DNA of 64,000 nt from assembly GCA_002189035.1 (NCBI GenBank), contig NEEC01000016.1:2007001-2071000 (forward strand), in the 5' to 3' direction. Below the pieces are notes generated by a model, which was not told the DNA's origin, made no database searches, and saw only the letters and a program-made list of their open reading frames with translations. The position numbers were made by a program, and so were the translations under genes. This DNA comes from Utricularia gibba (taxonomy: Eukaryota; Streptophyta; Magnoliopsida; Lamiales; Lentibulariaceae). Positions 61,170-64,000 of this stretch are shown piece after piece. Position 1 is the first letter of the stretch. Each line of letters begins with the position of its first letter.

Positions 61170-61592
61170 AGAAGATCAACTCTGGGTTTGGTTACAATAG
61201 TTGCTGGTGAAGTTGTAACTTGGAGCTCAAAAGTACAAAAGTTTATTGCATTATCTATAACATAGTCTGAATACATGGCATTGAGCAAAAATTCTACTTT
61301 CCATGTGAGGATGAATCACATCAATGTAAGATGGCATTGGATAAGGGAAGTGTTGCTCTTGTACTAGAACGTTATTTTATTGAAGTTTTCATACATGGTA
61401 AGGATTCACCCATGGTTTTTCTCATGAGGATTTCCACGTTAAAATTTCTTCATGTTCTTTACAATTTTAGCAGCCAAGATCCATAGCGTTTTTGCTATTT
61501 TACCGAATCTTCAAATTTTCTGAAGTGATCCTACAACTTTAGATTTCAATGGAGGCTTGTGAAATATTAGAATCTGTCTGCCTTGAATTTAG

Positions 61593-62115
61593 GCACGGTT
61601 GGGGACAATGTCCGGTAGGGGCCACAATCGAAGGGGAGGAAGCTGAGCGACGAGGAGGTGAAAAATCTGCTAGCGCTTGCTGATCTGGACTCCTCGTTGT
61701 ACAACAGGCCCGTTTCAGAGCTACCAATCGTCCAGGCTCAGAGGGTGGCTCTTGCCAGAGCCTTAGCTAATGAACCAGAGGTAAACGAAGCCGGTGGATT
61801 GGAACCCCTCGCAATCAAGAATACTACTCACTGAATCCATGGCGATCTGATGGCTGCCACTGCTGATGTTGGATGAGCCCAACACCGCTGTGGACCCATT
61901 GTCCACACAAAACGTGAAAGATATTCTGGTGAAGTTTGAGAGTCAGCGAGGGTTGAAGGTGGTTCTGGTACCTCATAGCATTCAGCAAATTCAGAGAATT
62001 GCCGATGTGGCTTGCCTTGTTGTGCGAGGGAGAGATTGTTGAGATCCTCGAGCCGTAGAAGCTCTCACAAGCAAAGCATCCCATGAGGCAAACGTTTCTC
62101 AGCCTCGCCACCTAA
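61593..62115 (+). pseudogene. ABC ATPase pseudogene, ABCI17/STAR1-like (second half only)
   Basis: After a splice-acceptor-like TTTAG the frame reads GTVGDNVR, stop, GPQSKGRKLSDEEVKNLLALADLDSSLYNRPVSELPIVQAQRVALARALANEPE. Then come a GTAAAC donor and intron-like DNA, then MLDEPNTAVDPLSTQNVKDILVKFESQRGLKVVLVPHSIQQIQRIADVACLVV and, after a -1 shift, GEIVEILEP-KLSQAKHPMRQTFLSLAT and a stop (62113-62115). Walker B (LDEP) and the H-loop His (PHS) remain. The signature LSVGQ reads LPIVQ, losing its glycine. Walker A and the first exon are absent: the sequence to the left is the end of the outer Copia. The family's plant member STAR1/ABCI17 pairs with ALS3 in aluminium tolerance; this copy cannot function. 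Confidence 0.85.
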
Positions 62116-62234
62116 ACCATTCATTAACAAAGAAAGTATTCCTTCTCTGTGAACTGATTCGCCCAACACAAGAACAACAAAGAAAGCAGAGAAGAAGCGG
62201 CCCGTAGCTGCTTTCCTCGCGGGCTCTATGTGTG

Positions 62235-62500
62235 GTGTATCGTAGAGCAGGGCCAGGCCCAAAACAGTTGGAAGTGGGCCCACCACGGTATCAAATATAA
62301 TATAACGGCTATTAGTATTGTCTAATCATTTCTATCCTCCGTGGATAACGCAGGTGCCACGTGGAGGATCAGCCCACGGGCACGGGCACCCAGTTTTTAT
62401 TATTTTATTTTTATGTACTCTCAAACAAGGAATTAGCTTACCCGTGGCACGTGCGAGGGGCAAAGGATTTGCAAAGGTGTGCGTGCTCGCACGTGAGGAA
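62235..62500 (+). promoter_or_regulatory. Site II and triple G-box (CACGTG) cluster upstream of the ASG1-like gene
   Basis: GGCCAGGCCCAA (about 62250-62261) and GTGGGCCCACC (about 62274-62284) are site II-like. CACGTG occurs in CCACGTGG (62357-62364), GCACGTGC (62447-62454) and GCACGTGAGG (62489-62498): three CACGTG cores in 138 bases, 240-380 bp before the start codon. Two sit in 8-base perfect palindromes. Such clusters are typical ABRE/G-box modules. Confidence 0.6.
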
Positions 62501-62738
62501 TAAGATACCCCGCTCATCACACTCTTCAATAATCCGTCATCATCACTTGCAGTTTTTCACCTCAGAAAAGGTGAACAAAGAAGCGGAATAAAAATCAGAA
62601 TTTGACTCCTCCCCTTACGTCTTTCTTTGAATCCTTAATCACATATTTTGAAGCTGGAGGCTGCGGAGAGAAGTTGCGGTATTTATGGTGATTGGAAGTG
62701 AGTCTGGGTCGCGGAACCACAGGTCGTTGGGTGTAAGG

Positions 62739-64000
62739 ATGGAGATACAGGGTTCTCTGCAGGAAGATCACATCCCTCCGCTCCACAAGAAGCCCAGAGT
62801 ACTTACTTACTGCATCCCCTGCTGTTTTTTTTTTTTTTTTTTGTTTTTTGTCCAGCGGTTTCTTATATTGTCTTTGTTTTCTGGAACTTCTTCTTTCGGA
62901 AGGTTCGGATATTTTTGGTAGATGGGTTAAGGTATTTGTTGATTAACTTGAGATAGTGACGTCTTTCACTCTTTATTGCGCAGTTGTTTCTATTGGTGTG
63001 TGCTCACTTTTCTTCTCTTAGAAAGAATTTGATACTCTGGGTTGGGGTCTTCGTGATTGTTTTGTAATGCTGCATTTGCTCCTATCTTGCCTGCAGCATG
63101 AAGAGGGTTTCAAGGCTTCATCTTCTGAGTACAACCCTCTTGATGAACCAAGTCCATTGGGATTGCGTCTCAGGAAAAGTCCATCACTTTTGGAGATAAT
63201 ACAGATGAAGCTTTCACAAGGAAGCAGCACTGAAGATGGCAACCAAAGCCGTGGTAAGAAAGACATGAAATCTGGTGTTGCTTCAGGGACAAGTTGAAAG
63301 CCTCTAATTTCCCTGGTTCACTCCTTAGAATTGGAAGTTGGGAGGTAAGATTTTGTCTTCAACAATCTTCATGTGCTTTTTTGTTCACTCAGGCTCTAAT
63401 CTGCAGTACAAATCAAGATACGAAGGCGACTTGGTAGTGAAGTTCTACTTCGCAAAACATAAGTTGGTGTGGGAAGTTCTTGATGGTGGCCTCAAGAATA
63501 AAATTGAGATTCAATGGTCTGATATTGTAGGCTTAAGAGCAGATTACCCCCGTGATGGCATGGGGACTCTAGATGTTGTGGTACTCACTCTTATCATTGT
63601 TGCATTCTCTTTTAGCTGCTGTTGTACGGTACCTCTAGGAACTCATTTCTTTTCGCTCTTTTGGAAGCTGGCACGGCAGCCGATTTTCTTTAGAGAGACG
63701 AATCCTCAACCCAGGAAGCATACCCTTTGGCAGACGGCGTCCGACTTCACCGGTGGAGTTGCTAGTATTCACAGGTCACAATCCTTTCAGTATGCTTCTG
63801 TACAGTGCGTTCTTGTTTTACTGTCATTTCTCATGGTTTGGTTCCTGCCTTCACGAATGACGGTAACGATATGATACTTGTTGTGGTTTGCAGGCGACAC
63901 TATTTGGAGTGTCCACAAGATTTGTTGGGAAAGCACTTGGAGAAGCTTGTGCAGTGTGATCCGCGCTTAAATTTACTTACCCAGCAAGAGAAAATATCAC
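62739..64000 (+). CDS. ASG1-like plant-specific protein, 5' five exons (runs off the window)
   Basis: Exons 62739-62798, 63097-63253, 63393-63580, 63668-63774 and 63894 to beyond 64000 join in phase with GT-AG borders. The protein begins MEIQGSLQEDHIPPLHKKPR, then NPLDEPSPLGLRLRKSPSLLEIIQMKLSQ. This is followed by YKSRYEGDLVVKFYFAKHKLVWEVLDGGLKNKIEIQWSDIVGLRADYPRDGMGTLDVVLARQPIFFRETNPQPRKHTLWQTASDFTGG, and HRRHYLECPQDLLGKHLEKLVQCDPRLNLL. This is the conserved region of the Arabidopsis ASG1 (ALTERED SEED GERMINATION 1)/At4g30780 family as I remember it. Its molecular role is unknown to me; some entries call it a helicase but no helicase motif is visible. An in-frame ATG also lies upstream at 62685. 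A poly-T run (about 62826-62842) sits in intron 1. Confidence 0.8.

Larger units (their letters stand above)
54830..61540 (+). mobile_element. Outer Copia element, 5'-truncated and split by a second Copia
   Basis: Left arm 54830-56673. Integrase: EPIDGGKRFYVTLIDDVSRMSWIYLLERKSE, then ...NSIAKRFNRTLLDKVRSMLN... and PREVWAGKNPNLRFLRIFGCNVYVHVPKDQRKKL. RT: YEARIVVKGFKQQGVDFDEIFSPVV, then a deletion, then LLLYIDDKLVAS (the YVDD-type motif), MKDLGSAQRILEIDMTRDR and SMVGSIMYLMVCTRLDIGFASSIVSRY. RNase H stops at ...DIDTR and resumes after the inner element at 61170 with RRSTLGLVTIVAGEVVTWSSKVQKFIALS, then MALSK and NHINVRWHWIREVL. An LTR-like end (61480-61540) resembles the LTR at 42450-42520. The 5' LTR, gag and protease are absent; the left edge meets the satellite-like array. 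Confidence 0.85.

Noticed and set aside
62685-62738. Upstream in-frame ATG of the ASG1-like gene
   Set aside because: It adds MVIGSESGSRNHRSLGVR, which I do not recognise in the family; 62739 gives the expected short first exon, although the longer form cannot be excluded.
1-64000. Search for tRNA genes, rRNA, CRISPR arrays, a secondary-metabolite cluster or an operon
   Set aside because: No cloverleaf with A/B boxes was noticed, there are no regularly spaced repeats, and the intact genes are functionally unrelated plant genes.

Overview
This is a nuclear segment from a flowering plant. It has split genes with GT-AG introns, AT-rich intergenic DNA, site II (GGCCCA-type) and G-box promoter motifs, and layers of decayed plant transposons. 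The species cannot be named from the sequence. I see no tRNA, rRNA or CRISPR array.

Left end (1-8700): three intact genes on the + strand. They are a C2H2 INDETERMINATE-domain transcription factor of the IDD14/15/16 (SGR5) group, Mg-protoporphyrin IX methyltransferase CHLM (chlorophyll synthesis in plastids), and a eukaryotic-type glycyl-tRNA synthetase starting 395 bp behind CHLM. The synthetase lacks the N-terminal extension I recall from the Arabidopsis enzyme.

8700-25850: a transposon field. It holds a Mutator-like element (MULE) at about 10863-16111 with recognisable PB1-like, DDE, SWIM and zinc-knuckle parts, itself split by a 632-bp insertion. It also holds a plant-mobile-domain fragment, a second MULE relic on the - strand, a dispersed repeat and a gypsy gag relic.

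25850-33300: a broken calnexin copy (+) lies tail-to-tail with an intact 16-coding-exon TUDOR-SN gene (-) that has a long 5'-UTR intron.

33300-61540: a second transposon field. It contains a hAT element with a near-perfect 8-bp target duplication, a gypsy integrase relic, several Copia relics on both strands, a PIF/Harbinger pair (transposase plus Myb-like protein), a third MULE relic, a gypsy-type solo-LTR candidate, a Ulp1/C48 protease relic, a degenerate satellite-like array, and a Copia-in-Copia nest with a perfect 5-bp target duplication (AGAAG).

Right end (61590-64000): an ABCI17/STAR1-like ABC ATPase pseudogene cut off next to the outer Copia, then the first five exons of an ASG1-like plant gene running off the window. 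A cluster of three CACGTG boxes lies upstream of that gene.

The genes do not form a pathway or operon; they are independent housekeeping or regulatory loci separated by transposon blocks. I found no convincing new biological system. The strongest observations are the two datable insertion structures, the shortened glycyl-tRNA synthetase, the G-box cluster, and the possible MULE/PMD/C48 cargo relationships.
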